This document shows positions 47,114 to 58,871 of a stretch of DNA of 64,000 nt, in pieces. The notes below the pieces were generated by a model. That model was not told the DNA's origin, searched no databases, and worked only from the letters and a program-made list of their open reading frames with translations. The number at the start of each line of letters is the position of its first letter. The stretch's first letter is position 1. The position numbers were made by a program, and so were the translations under genes. Source of the stretch: Podospora pseudoanserina (taxonomy: Eukaryota; Ascomycota; Sordariomycetes; Sordariales; Podosporaceae); assembly GCF_035222485.1 (NCBI RefSeq), contig NC_085925.1, forward strand, positions 1,364,001 through 1,428,000. Direction: 5' to 3'.

Positions 47114-48375
47114 TCAAATCTCCGCCTTTCTGACCTTCTCCCCTTTCTCCTGCAACCTCTTCCCATCCTGCTGCATCCTCTCGCCCATCTTCTCACCCGC
47201 CTTACCAACCTGATCCTTCAGGCCAACCACCTCCTCCATGATCCAGTTTCCCGCCTCTCCCACAACCCCATTCACCACCCCTTTGGCATCGTCCACAACT
47301 CCATTCACAACCTGCTTCGCGTCACCCACAACACCACCCACAACCTGCCTGCCCTGCTGCACCACCTCCCGTCCTTGATCCATAACCTCTCTTCCCTCCT
47401 GTCTCAGCTCCCGTCCCTTCTGCTTGCCGATCCCCACCGCCTCATAGGCAAACTGCATCAAAGGGCCGAGAAGGATTGCTCCAAAAACGCAAAAGACAGC
47501 GGCACATACCTGCCAAATGCCGTACATAATGGATCCCGGGGCGAGGGAGATGAACTTGAGGAACTCCGTGACCTGGTAGAGATCCTCCTGGTGGGTGATG
47601 TAGTACTTCACATCACCCTGACCACTCTGACCCTGACTGCCGCTGGCGGTGCCACTCTGCTTCAACTTTTGCAGCTTATTGCCGCCATTGGCTCCAACAG
47701 GGACGGTGATTGGGCTGGAGGGGGCAGACGCCTCTCCTGCGGCGACCTCGCTGAAGGAGGGCTTCTCCCCTTCCTGGATGAGATGGCGGGTCTCAGAGGC
47801 AGCGTCATAGAGTGTCTCGCCGTCGGTAGAGGCTTCACTGGGGGGATGATGGGGGAGGGGCTCGACGAGGAGGTTGGTAGCTGTGCCGTTGACGGTGGGT
47901 TGTTGCTGGGAAGAGAAAGAAGAGCGGGCCTCGAGGGAGAGGAGAGAGACGAGCTCTACCCGGCGGGCATTGTGGAAGGGGAGGAACCAGATAGAGAAGT
48001 CTTGGTTGAGGCGAACGTAAAGGGTGTTGGTCTTGTGGTCGAAGGCGACGGAGGTGATGGAGAGGGAGATGCGAGGGGAGAGGAGCTTGTACCTGTGACA
48101 TACGAAGTTAGATCACAGTGGGATAAGGGCAAAGGGGAAGGGGGAAAGGGGAAGACGGACCATCGGTAGATGGCAATGATGAAAGCTCTGGAATCGAGGT
48201 TCGTGGTATTGGTGAAAGGAATCTGTCTATCTTTGAAAGAAGGCACCCGACAAAACGGGTGAGTAAAAGAAGCGCCCTTCGCAAAATATTTGAAAATCGT
48301 CCGTGCCTGCTCGTCCGCGTTGCCCTGGGTAAGGGAGCGGATCACGTTCTTGATATCCTTGACTGGGTGATCCAT
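47114..48375 (-). CDS. NTF2-like domain protein with membrane segment and amphipathic tail
   Basis: Two exons (48375-48161 and 48092-47114) give 397 residues. The 68 bp intron (GTCCGT donor, CACAG acceptor) joins FIIAIYRW/YKLLSPRI in phase. The N-terminal 160 residues match a SnoaL/NTF2-like (SigF-like) fungal family I recall: MDHPVKDIKNVIRSLTQGN, FTHPFCRVPSF, ITSVAFDHKTNTLYVRLNQD, WFLPFHNARRVELV. A linker is followed by YYITHQEDLYQVTEFLKFIS, a hydrophobic helix (about residues 275-300, MYGIWQVCAAVFCVFGAILL) and a long C-terminal run of amphipathic repeats with VV/GR/GVV spacing, ending in Lys/Glu-rich sequence. It is probably bound to an internal membrane or lipid droplet; the function is unknown. 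Confidence 0.8.
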
Positions 48376-49029
48376 GATGTTCGTTGCTGCTCGATGTTCT
48401 TTAACTCTTGTTCTTGTTACAGTGGAAGTTGAACTTGAGGAGGAAAATTGCACGGGGATGTCCAATTCAAATAGTAACCCAAACGTCATGCCAGAGCTCT
48501 TACGGACCATCAAGCGCTTTCACATGCCACTGATAGCTTGACGTTTGCGTGTGGAATGAACCACCTTCAAGCTCTCCTGGTGATGTCATTACCTCTCAAA
48601 GTGGGGTCCCGGAGATTTTCCAGCATGTGGGTAAGACACGGGAAGGCGCCGGGAAACGGCTCTAACGCAGGGGTTGATCGCCGGCTCCGGTAAGCGCCAA
48701 GCCCGGGCTTTTTGCTGCCGAAGCTTTAATCTGGTGGTGATGCCATGGTTGACATTAGTTCCTGCGGTAGCTCTGGGCTTGGAGAAGAGGAAAAGCTTTG
48801 CTCTAATGACGAGGTAGCTACAAAAAAACCATTGGAAGCTGAGATAAATCCCTACCGAACCTCCGTTGCATGATCGAGATGCAAGCATTTTGCTGTCGGA
48901 ACCCACAATCCACCCATTTTTTGAACCATCCAAAGTTCCTGCAGTCCGAAATATTCGTCGGTTCAACCCATCATCATACAATGCCATTATATACCAACCA
49001 TCATCATCGTCGTCATGCCCACCCACCCA
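48376..49029. other. Intergenic, promoter side of the NTF2-like gene
   Basis: No gene recognised. Confidence 0.4.
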
Positions 49030-49740
49030 CTACCTCCTATGACTACTCGATCTCCTCACCTCCACCACCCTAGCATCGCCGCCGGCAAACCTCTCCGGAT
49101 CAACCTCCCTATACCCACTACTCCTCCTCTCCTGACTCCGAATCCTACTCCTCTCCCTCCTCCTCCCCCCGCCTCTCACCGGTGAATGCTCCTCAATAAC
49201 AACAACCTCATCCTCCACTGTCCCCGTATCATCATCACTAACTTCCACCACCCTCCTCACCCCTCCCCCTCCCCCCCTAGAATAACTCCTCCTCCTCTCC
49301 TCGAGAATCACACTCTCCATCCCACCCCCCGTCCGCTCCTCCACAATCACCGGTCCCCTAGACTGCTCCCTCGTCGTCCTCGTAATCTCAATATCCCTCG
49401 TCCTCCTCCTCTCCCCCCGCGAATGCGCCCTGTGGTGGTGCGACTTGCGTGTAACGACCGACGCCGTCCCCTCAGTTGTGGAGTCCACATTGCCAATGTT
49501 AATGCACGTGTAGACCAGGTAGAGAACCAAGCAAAACCCAGCGACAGAACCGAGGACGATGCCCGCGATGGCGCCGGGGGTGAGGGAGGTGTACAGTGCG
49601 CCGTAGGAGGCGGGGATCGTGTCGGTGGGAGTTTGTCGTGAGACGAGAAGGAGCAGCGATCGAGCGCGAAGGAGGAGTGAGGACGACGCTTGGGATGGTG
49701 ATGGTGGTGGTGGTGGTGGTGGTGGTGGTATTGGCGCCAT
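49030..49740 (-). CDS. Single-pass membrane protein with Arg/Ser-rich cytosolic tail, unknown
   Basis: One exon of 236 residues starts at MAPIPPPPPPPPPSPSQ (the frame runs further upstream but without an ATG). After a Pro/Ser-rich N-terminus it has one membrane helix (about residues 57-81, GAIAGIVLGSVAGFCLVLYL). A long charged tail follows, rich in Arg, Ser, Glu and Val (RGERRRTRDIEITRTTREQS, GGGGGVRRVVEVSDDD, ERSRIRSQERRSSGYREV). The order resembles fungal proteins with a short outside part and a large disordered tail. I do not recognise the family. The polyproline codes from a (GGT)n-like run at about 49,696-49,730. Confidence 0.65.
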   Translation of the reverse strand: MAPIPPPPPPPPPSPSQASSSLLLRARSLLLLVSRQTPTDTIPASYGALYTSLTPGAIAGIVLGSVAGFCLVLYLVYTCINIGNVDSTTEGTASVVTRKSHHHRAHSRGERRRTRDIEITRTTREQSRGPVIVEERTGGGMESVILEERRRSYSRGGGGGVRRVVEVSDDDTGTVEDEVVVIEEHSPVRGGGRRRERSRIRSQERRSSGYREVDPERFAGGDARVVEVRRSSSHRR

Positions 49741-50481
49741 TGCCGCGCTTTCTCTGTACAGCGCTGATGATATTCCGCTCGTTCGGTGGGTGGTATCTGA
49801 GTCGTTTGTCGCGACGAACACACGGTCGGTTATGTCGGCCGGCTCGCAAGTCTCCTCAGGTCGCGCGCACAAGTCTTGAAGAAATTGCGGGGGTGGTGTC
49901 GCGTCCCACTAGCAATGTCCTCGTCCGTGAAGAAAGAGCTGATGTATCGTCTGTTTCTTTCAAGCCAAAATCTTGGCGCAACTGGTCGATTTCTCGTCTG
50001 AGTTCTCGACGCGATTGACAGAAAATGAAAATCAAGGGTCCAGCGTCTACAGCACGCAAGCACCAACGTCAGCCTCGAAGCGCGCGACGTTCTCCAAGCT
50101 GATTGGATAATGTAACTCCGTGTAAGCTGCCCAGCTTGGTGGACTCTGGGATCGCGGTTAGAAAGCTGGCTATATCAGCTTCAATCGTTCTGATGCCTGA
50201 CTGACCCCCCTCGACAAACACGTCCAGGAGGATGTTATTTACAGAATTCCCGCTGCCTGTTGGTTTCATAAGAAATGCGCCAGTCATCTCAAGTCCGAGT
50301 GGAACCTCAATTGCGGCGCAGACATCCCCGCCATTAACGGGAGGTTGGGGATTGGTCCACTTCCTGAGCCTTACAGAAATCTTGGCGATGGGATGGAAGG
50401 GGTCCCTTGTGGTGATCACTCTTATGAAGATGTCTCTACACTACACAACGCTTGCTTGCCATACCTATATACGCCTTCATC
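49741..50481. other. Intergenic, with an unsupported open frame
   Basis: A minus-strand frame of about 116 codons (50419-50069) has reasonable protein-like composition but no ATG at its start and no recognised motif. I leave it uncalled. Confidence 0.35.
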
Positions 50482-53400
50482 TTACACAAAGCCGCGGATA
50501 CCTCTAATAGTGCCCATCTTCTTCTCCTTCTTTTCCGGCTTCTCTTCCTTCTTCTCCTTTTTGTCCTTCTTCGTATTTTGGACGCCACCTGTAAACATGA
50601 TAAGCATAGGCATGTCGAAACTTACAAGGCAAGGAAATATCAGTTACCTCTCCCGAAGTACCGCTCTGTTTGCGGGCTCGTCTTGCCCGATCCTGACGTC
50701 TCGTGTCGTCCGGGTGGCGTCGATGGGCGATTAGGGGGAAGTACTGAACCAAGGGAGCTCGAAAGCGGCTCTAACGGTGGCGTGGCGTTATGCGACCCTT
50801 CAAATCCATCTGAATCTGCGAGTGCATGAGGAGACCGAAGCCGACCCATGGCAGGACTCCCAGAACCTTGGTCGAGACTACTATCAGCCACCGCCGACGT
50901 CGGCGTCGCGCTTGGTCTCCCGCTCCGTTCCGTCTGCTCGCACTGCATGTTCAGCAGTGACGCCTTAAGTACTGTGTATTTTCTCGTGAGTGCCCCATAC
51001 TGTTTTTGGAGATCAGTGTTCTTCGCTCGTGCCGCTGCCAGAGCACCTTCGTACGCCGCCACAATTTCTTTGGACGATGTCTGTTGCTTGATTTGGAGTG
51101 CTTTACCCAGTTCAGACTTCAGGCCATCGATTTCGGTCTGATAATGACGTCTTTGCTTCTCCAACTGCTCTTCCCGCGCCGCAAGTTCTTTGGATAGCTG
51201 CTCAGCTTTGGCCTCAGCAGCGGCTGCTTCCTGCACGGCTAGCTGCATCTTGACCTCTTTGCCGTGGAACAGGTGCTCCGTAGCGGAAAGACGAGAAATT
51301 TCCGCCTTGAGCTTCTCAATCATGGCTGTGCTGGTATCAACGGCCTCTAGGTTCTGCTCCGACTCCAACCTCTTCTTTTCCGCCTCATCCACAATCCGCC
51401 GCAGACTTGCAATTTCGCCCCGCGCCTTTTCCAGCTGCTGTCTGAGTTCGGCCTCCTCCAAAACCCACTTCTTCTGTTCCTCGCGGAGAACCTTGAGCTT
51501 ATTAGACAGAGAGTCTTCCCACTTCTTGGACATATTGCGACGGTTGTCGAACTCCTTTTTGTTCTGGGCTTCGCTCCTCTTCGCCTCGTCCAAACGCTGT
51601 TTCAAACTACGATTAGCCATTACGAGGTTCTGAGTCTCGGCCTCTGTCGCTGCCTCCCTGACGTGTTTTCGGCGCAGCTCTCCCATGTGCATCATGTGCT
51701 GCTGCTTGATGAACCTCTCATACTGAAGGTCATTGAGCAGAAGTAGACGCTCATGATGCAGCATAGCAGCTTGCTCAGCCAAGTCCCCGCTGGTTTGTCC
51801 CCCCTGCGGCGATGTGTGCGTGGTTGAGGGCAGGAACGGACTTTTTTCTCCCGCTTGTTCCTGCGGGCTCAGTATCAAAGATGGCACGCTGTCGCTGTTG
51901 AGAGACTGGTGGAGGCCTGATTTGATGACCTTGTTAGAATGTATCAAATCCTGAAGAAGACTGTGGGACGCCGACGGAGCAAGTTGCGGTGGCAATGTCG
52001 GGCTATCACCACCGCCTCGACTTCTAGGTTCTGGTGTATTGTATCCAGAAGGTGTCGAATGACTTAATTGCGAGCCAGGTCGATCAAGCGCCAGCGACGG
52101 AAGTGCCATTGACTGGGATAAAGAGTCGACAACCGGGCTACTCAAGAGGGCAAACTCCCGACTGTCTAGTTCCTGGCCCTCGCTGAGCACGGAGGCCGGC
52201 ACTCCTGGGAGTGATGTATCAGTTTGGATATTGACGGGCGACGGACCTGGCTCAATTTGCAACGCCGTACAGTCAGCTAGGACTTCGTCGGCTTCGCTCC
52301 TGATCCAGCGACTCAAATCCGTCTTTTCTGATTCGATGGTGAGATTGTAAAAGTTGGGATGCAAAAGATGCATCTTTCTGAACCGCTCTGACCTGTCTCG
52401 GATTTCCATCGCCTGAACATCGATATCCTCAAGATTGTTGGCATGTCGGAGATACCTTTGAGGCTTCCTGATGTAGTCTAGGAAATTGATCGGGTACAAG
52501 CCATAGAGCAGGCTGAAATAGTTCTTGAGGTAATGTATGGTGCTTCCGTCAAAATCTGGGTCCATTAGAACCTTCTCCCACGGCATCGTGGCCCATGGGC
52601 CGTCTTTTCCCTCGCCCATCTCGGTATTCTGTTGTGTAAACAGCGAGTCTCTGTCCCAGAACAGAAGCCTTGCGTAGATGTTGAAGAGTGTTGGGAGATA
52701 CTGGACAAGAGCGCTGGGTATAAACGGCATGATCATGTTGAGCGAAAGAAGAGCAATCGTAACAGTGTTGGTAGACTCATCGCGCTGTAGCGATTGCAGG
52801 ATACTCTGGAAGAGAGGTGTTTGTAGAATTTGATGCAGATGTGGTGGCCCGCACGAGACGAAATGTATGAAGAGACTCAGCGTCGCATTGCGATCGTCTT
52901 TTCTGAGCACGAAGTCGTTCAAGACTGTCATGAAGCCCTTGGGGTCTCGCTTGCCAAAAGCCACCAGAGCATCCTTGATCATCCTCTCTTTGAGTTCGGC
53001 TGCTGGACCAAAGCTGGATTCAGACTGAACAATCTCCAGCCAGCGAGCCAGCAGGCGACTAACCAGCGGGAGCATCTGGCCCGAACTCCATGCCTCGGGG
53101 TCATCGTGCTCGTCCGTCGAGAGCAAATCAAGGGTATGTTCGAGTACCTCTCGGGCCAGTCCTCTTTCTGAGGCTACATGCTCGAGAACTGGATCCAGAA
53201 GCTTGTCCCACCATTTGAATATGCGAGAGGGTGTTCGAAGGACTGGACGCAGCTCTCGTAAAATGACAAGAAAAGCAGCATATCGCTCCGGATGATCCCG
53301 CACTGTCTTTTCCCAGATAGTGGCCAGTTCATCGTTCAGCTTGTCTCCCGAGGTCTCTTCAGACTTCTCATGTTTATCGAGGTAGCTGGTGATGATAGCA

Positions 53401-53551
53401 TTGACTTCTGAGGGCAACGGCAGACTGGGTGACTGGAGATAGGCCGTGAGGCCTTTGACGAGGTCCTTTGAAGATCTGTGCGGGGGATTAGCAACAGCTC
53501 CAGTTTATTCATACTCAGAGTAGCAAGCAAGGCCTACCCGGATGAAGTCAT
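50482..53551 (-). CDS. TSC1: Hamartin/Tsc1 homologue, TOR pathway regulator
   Basis: Tsc1 binds and stabilises Tsc2, the GTPase activator for Rheb, and so restrains TORC1. Three exons are inferred: a 14-base first exon (53551-53538, MTSSG), the main exon (53475-50648) and a last exon (50588-50482), total 982 residues. The short first exon gives MTSSGSSKDLVKGLTAYLQ and the last adds a Lys/Glu-rich tail ending MGTIRGIRGFV, both in phase through proper splice signals. The N-terminal two fifths are helical repeats with PMPWEKVLMDPDF-like signature sequence (ATMPWEKVLMDPDFDGSTIH) and YFSLLYGLYPINFLDYIRKP, typical of hamartin. Residues about 560-840 form long coiled coils (EEQKKWVLEEAELRQQLEKA and following). 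The gene runs divergently from the DJ-1 gene. Confidence 0.92.
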
Positions 53552-54369
53552 CCTGATCGACACTACGAATGGCGCATCGGGGGACTGGATGAAGTTGGAG
53601 AGCCCCGCTCGGGAGCGGAAGCGAGGCAAAGCTCAGGAGAGAAGTGACGTGCGCGGCACCGGGACCTTATGACCGCCTGACAGTGCGCCGTTCCAGAAAG
53701 GGCCGGACGTATGAGGGGTCCAGCGTAGTCCCCGGGAGGCTGCTCGGGGTTTATGGGATTATGGGGTTATGTGATACAACCGGATGTCTGGACGTACGAG
53801 GTCGATGGCGTTGCTCAGATGATTCGTCGTGGAAAAAAGGCTGCCAAGAGCTCGCTGCCCCCGGTTGCGCTAGAGTGATTGGCCCCACCTCGTGACCCGA
53901 CTCCAGCTTGACTTGCATGGTCAGTGCTGGCTTTCCCTGTTCTTTCAGCGGCAGAACCCCTCGAACCCCGCATTTTAAAACGCCAAAGTGGGGCGCATCG
54001 ACGGGAACTTAGTGGGCTGCTGCCCGCCGCCGAATCGTCTGATGCATGGTGTGAGAGGAACCAGGCCCCTCTTTGGCGGGGCTGTCTTTGAGAGCTCTCT
54101 CGTGACTGATCCAATGCGGCCCTCCAATGACTGTCCCGACAGGCAAGCTCGAGGCACAAAACCCAGACTTCTCCCTGCTTGTTTACCCATTCCTCTGTTT
54201 TCTACCCATCTTCTTCATCACTTATTCCATCAATTGAGTCTCTCCATCTCCGGTTTGGTCTGTACACTCCCAGGCAAACCACCACTTACACCTACAGCAA
54301 GCACACTACTGGTCTACAACCACCACTCACCCACCACCCCTCCAACCCCAATTCCAACAGTTGCCAAAG
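53552..54369. promoter_or_regulatory. Divergent promoter region between TSC1 and DJ-1 gene
   Basis: 818 bp between the two start codons, with no gene recognised. The right half is pyrimidine-rich (CACCACTTACACCTACAGC and similar), as in fungal leaders. Confidence 0.5.
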
Positions 54370-55416
54370 ATGGCCCACAAGGAGTCCGCAGTGGCAGACG
54401 AGCCAATTGATGTGCTCTTTGCCCTGCACGACAAGTTCAACCTCATGGACTTCGCTGGTCCCCTCGAGGTCTTGACCACGGCATTGCACGATCAATCTGA
54501 TCCTGGTAAGTCATTGTGTCCTGTTTTGAGGCCAGGTTGGCACCACCACCGGCTTCTTTCATACCCCGCGTTTTGGTTCCTTTGACAGCTGGAAGCTTCC
54601 CGGCTAACCGGACCCCGACCTACAGCTTCCAAGGCCTTTGAGGTCACCATTGCTGGTGGCAGTCCTACAGTCATCTCCGAGCAGGGAGTCTCCGTCCAAA
54701 CCCAGATCAACTGGAAGGACGCTAAGGAGCGTCTTAATGACTTCGACGTCCTTGTCGTCATCGGCGGCGGCACCGATGCAGTTTTGAAGAGCAAGGGCGA
54801 GCCCCTTGGTCTCATCACTGCCTACTCGGAGCTTCAGAAGAGCGATCCCACCCGCGAGCGGACACTCCTGTCTATTTGCACCGGTTCACTCTTCCTTGCC
54901 CAGCAGGGCATTCTTGCTGGCCTTTCTGCCACCACTCATCCCGACTATATTACCAAGCTCGAGATCTTGTGCAGCCAAGCTGCCACCCGCGACTTGGGCG
55001 AGCGCACCGATGTTGTCGATGACGCCCGCTATGTCGTGAACAACCTTCGGTTCGAACTCGGAGACGAGGACGAGAACCCCTACATCCGTCGAAAGTCGGA
55101 TGCTGGCAGACGCCCCTCGAATGCCCGGTATGTTCCACTGACATCACTGTCTGACGAGTAGCACATACTGACTCATCATTGCAGAAAGGGATCCATTTCG
55201 TTCAAGGGCGCCACACGCAGAGAGTCCATTGCTCGGCGCGCATCCATGCGCCTAGGTGGTCTCCGAGTCATTACGAGTGGGGGAGTGGCCGCTGGCCTGG
55301 ATGCAACTTTGTATCTGGTCAGCGTTATGGTGACTGAGGAGTCGGCCAACCAGGTCGCCCAGTTTATGCAGTTGATCTGGACCAAGGGTATTGTTGTCGA
55401 CGGCCTTGATGTGTAA
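54370..55416 (+). CDS. DJ-1/PfpI family protein
   Basis: Three exons (54370-54505, 54626-55127, 55185-55416) give 289 residues; the introns are 120 and 57 bp with good GTAAGT/GTATGT donors. The fold is shown by PIDVLFALHDKFNLMDFAGP at the start, FDVLVVIGGGTDAVL, and the nucleophile elbow LLSICTGSLFLAQQGILAG with the likely catalytic Cys at about residue 130. The C-terminal SGGVAAGLDATLYLVSVMV is also a family block. An insert of about 50 residues (DEDENPYIRRKSDAGRRPSN and onward) between elbow and C-terminus is basic and looks disordered. Relatives include isonitrile hydratases, chaperones and glyoxalases, so the activity is open. Confidence 0.88.
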
Positions 55417-55889
55417 GTTTAGTAGTGTGATATTAGCGACATGGGTATTTGGGCAAGGGAATCTGGCGTTTTTGATGAGATAACGAATGAAATGAAAACG
55501 ATATTCACCTCTTCTAAGAATTGGAACCGCTCTCTATCCTGTGAAACGCCCAATGAAGTAATTGAGTACGTAACGTGTCCCTGACAGCTCAAGAGCTTGG
55601 TGTTGTGGTGACGCTGTCGTTGAGAGATCGATGACTATGACAGGTGTGGGGTAATGCCCGTAGACACTCTTGGCATTACTATGGACCCATCTGCGAGTTG
55701 AGGTCCTGGTCACTCAACCCTGGTCGAAATCGCCTGGATTGGCAGCTGGCAGCGGGCCGTCAACAACGTCTTTCAATCGCTGGAAAATCTAACTGGAGCC
55801 ATCATCATGATACCAGATCCCGACAGCGAGTTGCCATTTCAGGACGGCGGTAGACCCAGCGCAAAGCTACCCGTCACCTCTCACCCACC
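55417..55889. other. Intergenic between DJ-1 and uL23m genes
   Basis: No gene recognised; the last bases are the short leader of the next gene. Confidence 0.4.
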
Positions 55890-56567
55890 ATGTCGTCAAT
55901 GAACTCATTACCGCGGATCGCGGAGCCTGTACAGCGGTGGAAGAGGTTCGGTGAGAAGCAATTGTTTCTGTAAGCAACCAGCCCACCCTTTCTTCTCGAG
56001 GACATCTCGGAGCTAACCTGCTCTCTTTTTCTCCCCGCCAGACCAAACCACGTAGTCGCCCTCCTCCGCCCCAAGCCCAAACAGTCCCCCCACCTCGCCA
56101 CCTTTGCCGTCCCCCTGCAGTTCAACAAGCTCGATCTTCGGGACTATCTTCACCATGCTTACGGCGTCGAGACGACAGCTATCCGCTCGTTCATCAACCA
56201 GCCCAAACCCGAGAGAAAGAACAAGACTGGGCCTTGGTATCGGCCCAGGGCGCAGAAGATGATGATTGCCGAGCTGGTCAAGCCGTTTGTGTGGCCGGAG
56301 CCGGTGAAGGATGAGGAGGCTCTCAAGCCGTGGGATCATGCGATGTACCAGAAGCTGCAGAAGGATAGGAGGGCGCAGGAGAAGAAGCAGAAGGACCCGA
56401 AGAAGGTGCCGTTGAGGAACAAGTTTGCGGTGCCGGATGATGTGAAGAGTGTGAGTCAGCAGGCGAGGGAGTTGTTGAGGAAGGCGAAAGGGTTGAAGGT
56501 CAAGGAGAAGGGGTTGAATATGGAGGGGAAGGAGGAGGGGAAAAATGGGGAGGTGAAGGATGAATAA
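55890..56567 (+). CDS. MRP20: Mitochondrial large-subunit ribosomal protein uL23m (Mrp20)
   Basis: uL23m lies at the exit tunnel of the mitochondrial ribosome. Two exons, 55890-55969 and 56042-56567, join in phase 2 (72 bp intron) and give 201 residues. The core signature is FAVPLQFNKLDLRDYLHHAY followed by GVETTAIRSFINQPKPERK, WYRPRAQKMMIAELVKPFVW. The N-terminus is short and basic (SLPRIAEPVQRWKRFGEKQL), fitting a mitochondrial targeting sequence. The C-terminus is a long Lys/Glu-rich helix. Several ATGs lie close together at the start; the first is used. Confidence 0.88.
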
Positions 56568-56817
56568 GGGGGGTTGGACTTGTTCAGACGTAAATGGGAT
56601 ATGCTTGGGGCGAGGTAAATACGCGGAAGTGCAGTTCTGAGAAAGAATGATCATGCTGAATTGGTCGGCTTAGTTCGGCTGTCACTGCTGCTTGGATAAG
56701 GGGGCTCAAACGCGAGAATTGAGCAGAGCCAAGGAGAGATACTTGGCAAGTGTATTATATGCCATGGACGCAAATACATGTACAATCATGACCAATGCTG
56801 GATTCTCCCGCTCTACA

Positions 56818-58078
56818 TCAACCTGGTTGAACAATTTGACTTAGGTTTCCTGCTATGTCTTCTTCCAATCGTGCAGAACCCGCCGTCTTTTCCTCCCTGT
56901 TTCCTTGCAGATTACCCTCCGGCCCAACAACCTCTTCTCCTTCTACCACTTCTTCGTGAGCCCAGTACTCCCCCCCCTGAAACTTCACTACCTCATCCCC
57001 CCACCCCCACCAACCCGCCGTCAAGTTCCGTGCAAACATCTCCAACGCTGTATACCCCCTAGGTAACACCTCCTCAAACACTCTCTTTAAATTCGGCTTG
57101 CGAGAGTGAATATCGGGCACAGAGACAATAACCTTATTCTTCACACCACCAGCCCCTGCACAAGCCCCCTTTTTCCTCGCAATCAACAACCGCTCATAAG
57201 GCTTCCGCCATTGACTCCCCAGACTGACAATCGGCTCCCCACGAGACGTGACTTTGACCCAGGTCCATTCTGCCACTAGCTCAATACCCCAGTTGTAGGG
57301 AAAAATGTCGTTGAGGAGGAGGGTGGTGAAGCGGGGGGAATTGGTGACCCATACTGCTACGAGTCCGTCAGGGGAGAGGAGGTTGGTTATTTGGAAGGAG
57401 GACAGGAGGGAGTGGGTGGAGGAGAGAGAGGGGAGGGGTTTGTAGGCGGCGGGGCTCGAGCGTTTGCGTTTTGCGGAGCGGTTGGGCCAGGGGGGGTCGA
57501 GGAGGATAAGGGAGAAGGTTTGGGAGAGGGGGGGGAAGGGGCCGGTGAGTGGGTGGGAGTTTGGGGGGGGTGTAAGGAGAGTCTGGGGTATCGACTTGGT
57601 TGGTGGGGATTATACTGTGATCTTCGGTTGCTTTGGGAGGGGGGTTTGGTTCTGTGGGTGTTGATGTGTTTTTGGGCGGCGCTGCTGTTTCTTCCGGTTG
57701 CGTGGCTATCTGCTTTGACTCAACCGGGGCTGGTGGCTTTGAAGTAAGGCGTGGTAGACACCAGGGCCCTTGATAGGATGTGCTTATCTCATCGAGTGCT
57801 GACTTAACGGATGCCATGGTCATGAGCTCGGCTATCTGAGCTGCGGGTGAGATGGCTGGTTGAGCATAATCACTGGACTTCGGCTCCGGAGTTACGAAGG
57901 GTTGTTCTGGTGCCGGCGAACAGATCAACCTCCGGAATGGTGTAGTTGTGTCTGGTGGCTCATGGCCAGGTAGCATCTGATTATCGGAAAGATACTGGGC
58001 TTCTTCAATTGACCGGGGGAGGTCGAGTAGAACCACCGTTTTGGCCTCGTTCTGCCAGAGAATGCTGGATTCAGGCAT
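56818..58078 (-). CDS. MT-A70 family N6-adenine methyltransferase, METTL4-like
   Basis: MT-A70 enzymes transfer methyl groups from SAM to N6 of adenine; METTL4 members act on snRNA or DNA adenine. The catalytic DPPW motif (LILLDPPWPNRSAKRKR) lies near 57,490, followed by LLSPDGLVAVWVTNSPRF, PYNWGIELVAEWTWVKVTS, QWRKPYERLLIARKKG, and LEMFARNLTAGWWGWGDEVV, which is the METTL4 C-terminal block. The N-terminus starts at 58078 with MPESSILWQNEAKTVVLLD. The frame of the first part (to about 57,545) and that of the catalytic part differ by one base. Either an intron of about 130-142 bp with a weak GTTGAG donor removes the Pro-rich linker, or a C8 run near 57,565 carries an indel. Without it the protein would be about 419 residues. 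Confidence 0.8.
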
Positions 58079-58871
58079 GGTTTCGATAGTGTTCAATCCA
58101 TCCCATACATGGACATTATTCTCAAGGCAGGCTATTCAATGGCTCAGGTATTTTGATTGGTCCTTGACATCTAGTCAGTGATTTGCAATGAGACTATGGA
58201 ATTTGTAACAATTCATTCCACTTACAAGGTCTTATATAGACTATTCACGCATCAAATGCCATGGTAGCACTTATCTTCGCAGTATCTGATGCCCTCGTGA
58301 CCAACTCGTGACCGTGAATGTGGATATATCGATAACAACCTTGTCAGCGTCGTCAAAAGAGGGTACTTTGTGGGCTTCTAGAAATCCCAGAATGGCATAG
58401 TGTCAAACCTGATTTACTTAGGCGGCCGCTGGTTGGCCCGTTCTCAGGCACTGGGCCCCTAGTTCAGGCGGGTTGATCAGGTGGGAGGATTCGGCAATCC
58501 TCGGCTATGCGGGGTGGCACTGGAGGGCTTGCGGTTCTAAAGCTTAAAGAGTCTGCGGAGAAGACGGAAATGACGTTTGGTTGTTGCATTCCCGGCTTTC
58601 GAGAGCGTTTTCTTTGCTCCATCTTCTGAATCGCATTCACAGCAAAACATTACGTACTTGACGATAGACCTATAACTCACTTCCAACTCGCATCTGGACC
58701 GTGGCCGAATATATATCTTTTTTCAACGACCCCAGAATACAACAGAAAGACATTTTCACTCGCAATGCGGCAGTAACGCAGAGCGTCCGTCCCAATATTC
58801 CCCTCCCCGAATCTACCTGTCGCGATATTCCGCTACACCAGTCCGCTGAAGCGGGCAACCCCCGGGCCCTC
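58079..58871. promoter_or_regulatory. Divergent promoter region between METTL4-like and LEU5 genes
   Basis: 793 bp between start codons. An open frame continues upstream of the chosen LEU5 ATG to about 58,701 but contains no earlier ATG in frame, so this part may be leader. Confidence 0.45.

Noticed and set aside
50069-50419. 116-codon frame on the minus strand
   Set aside because: Looks protein-like but lacks an ATG and any recognised motif; not enough to call a gene.
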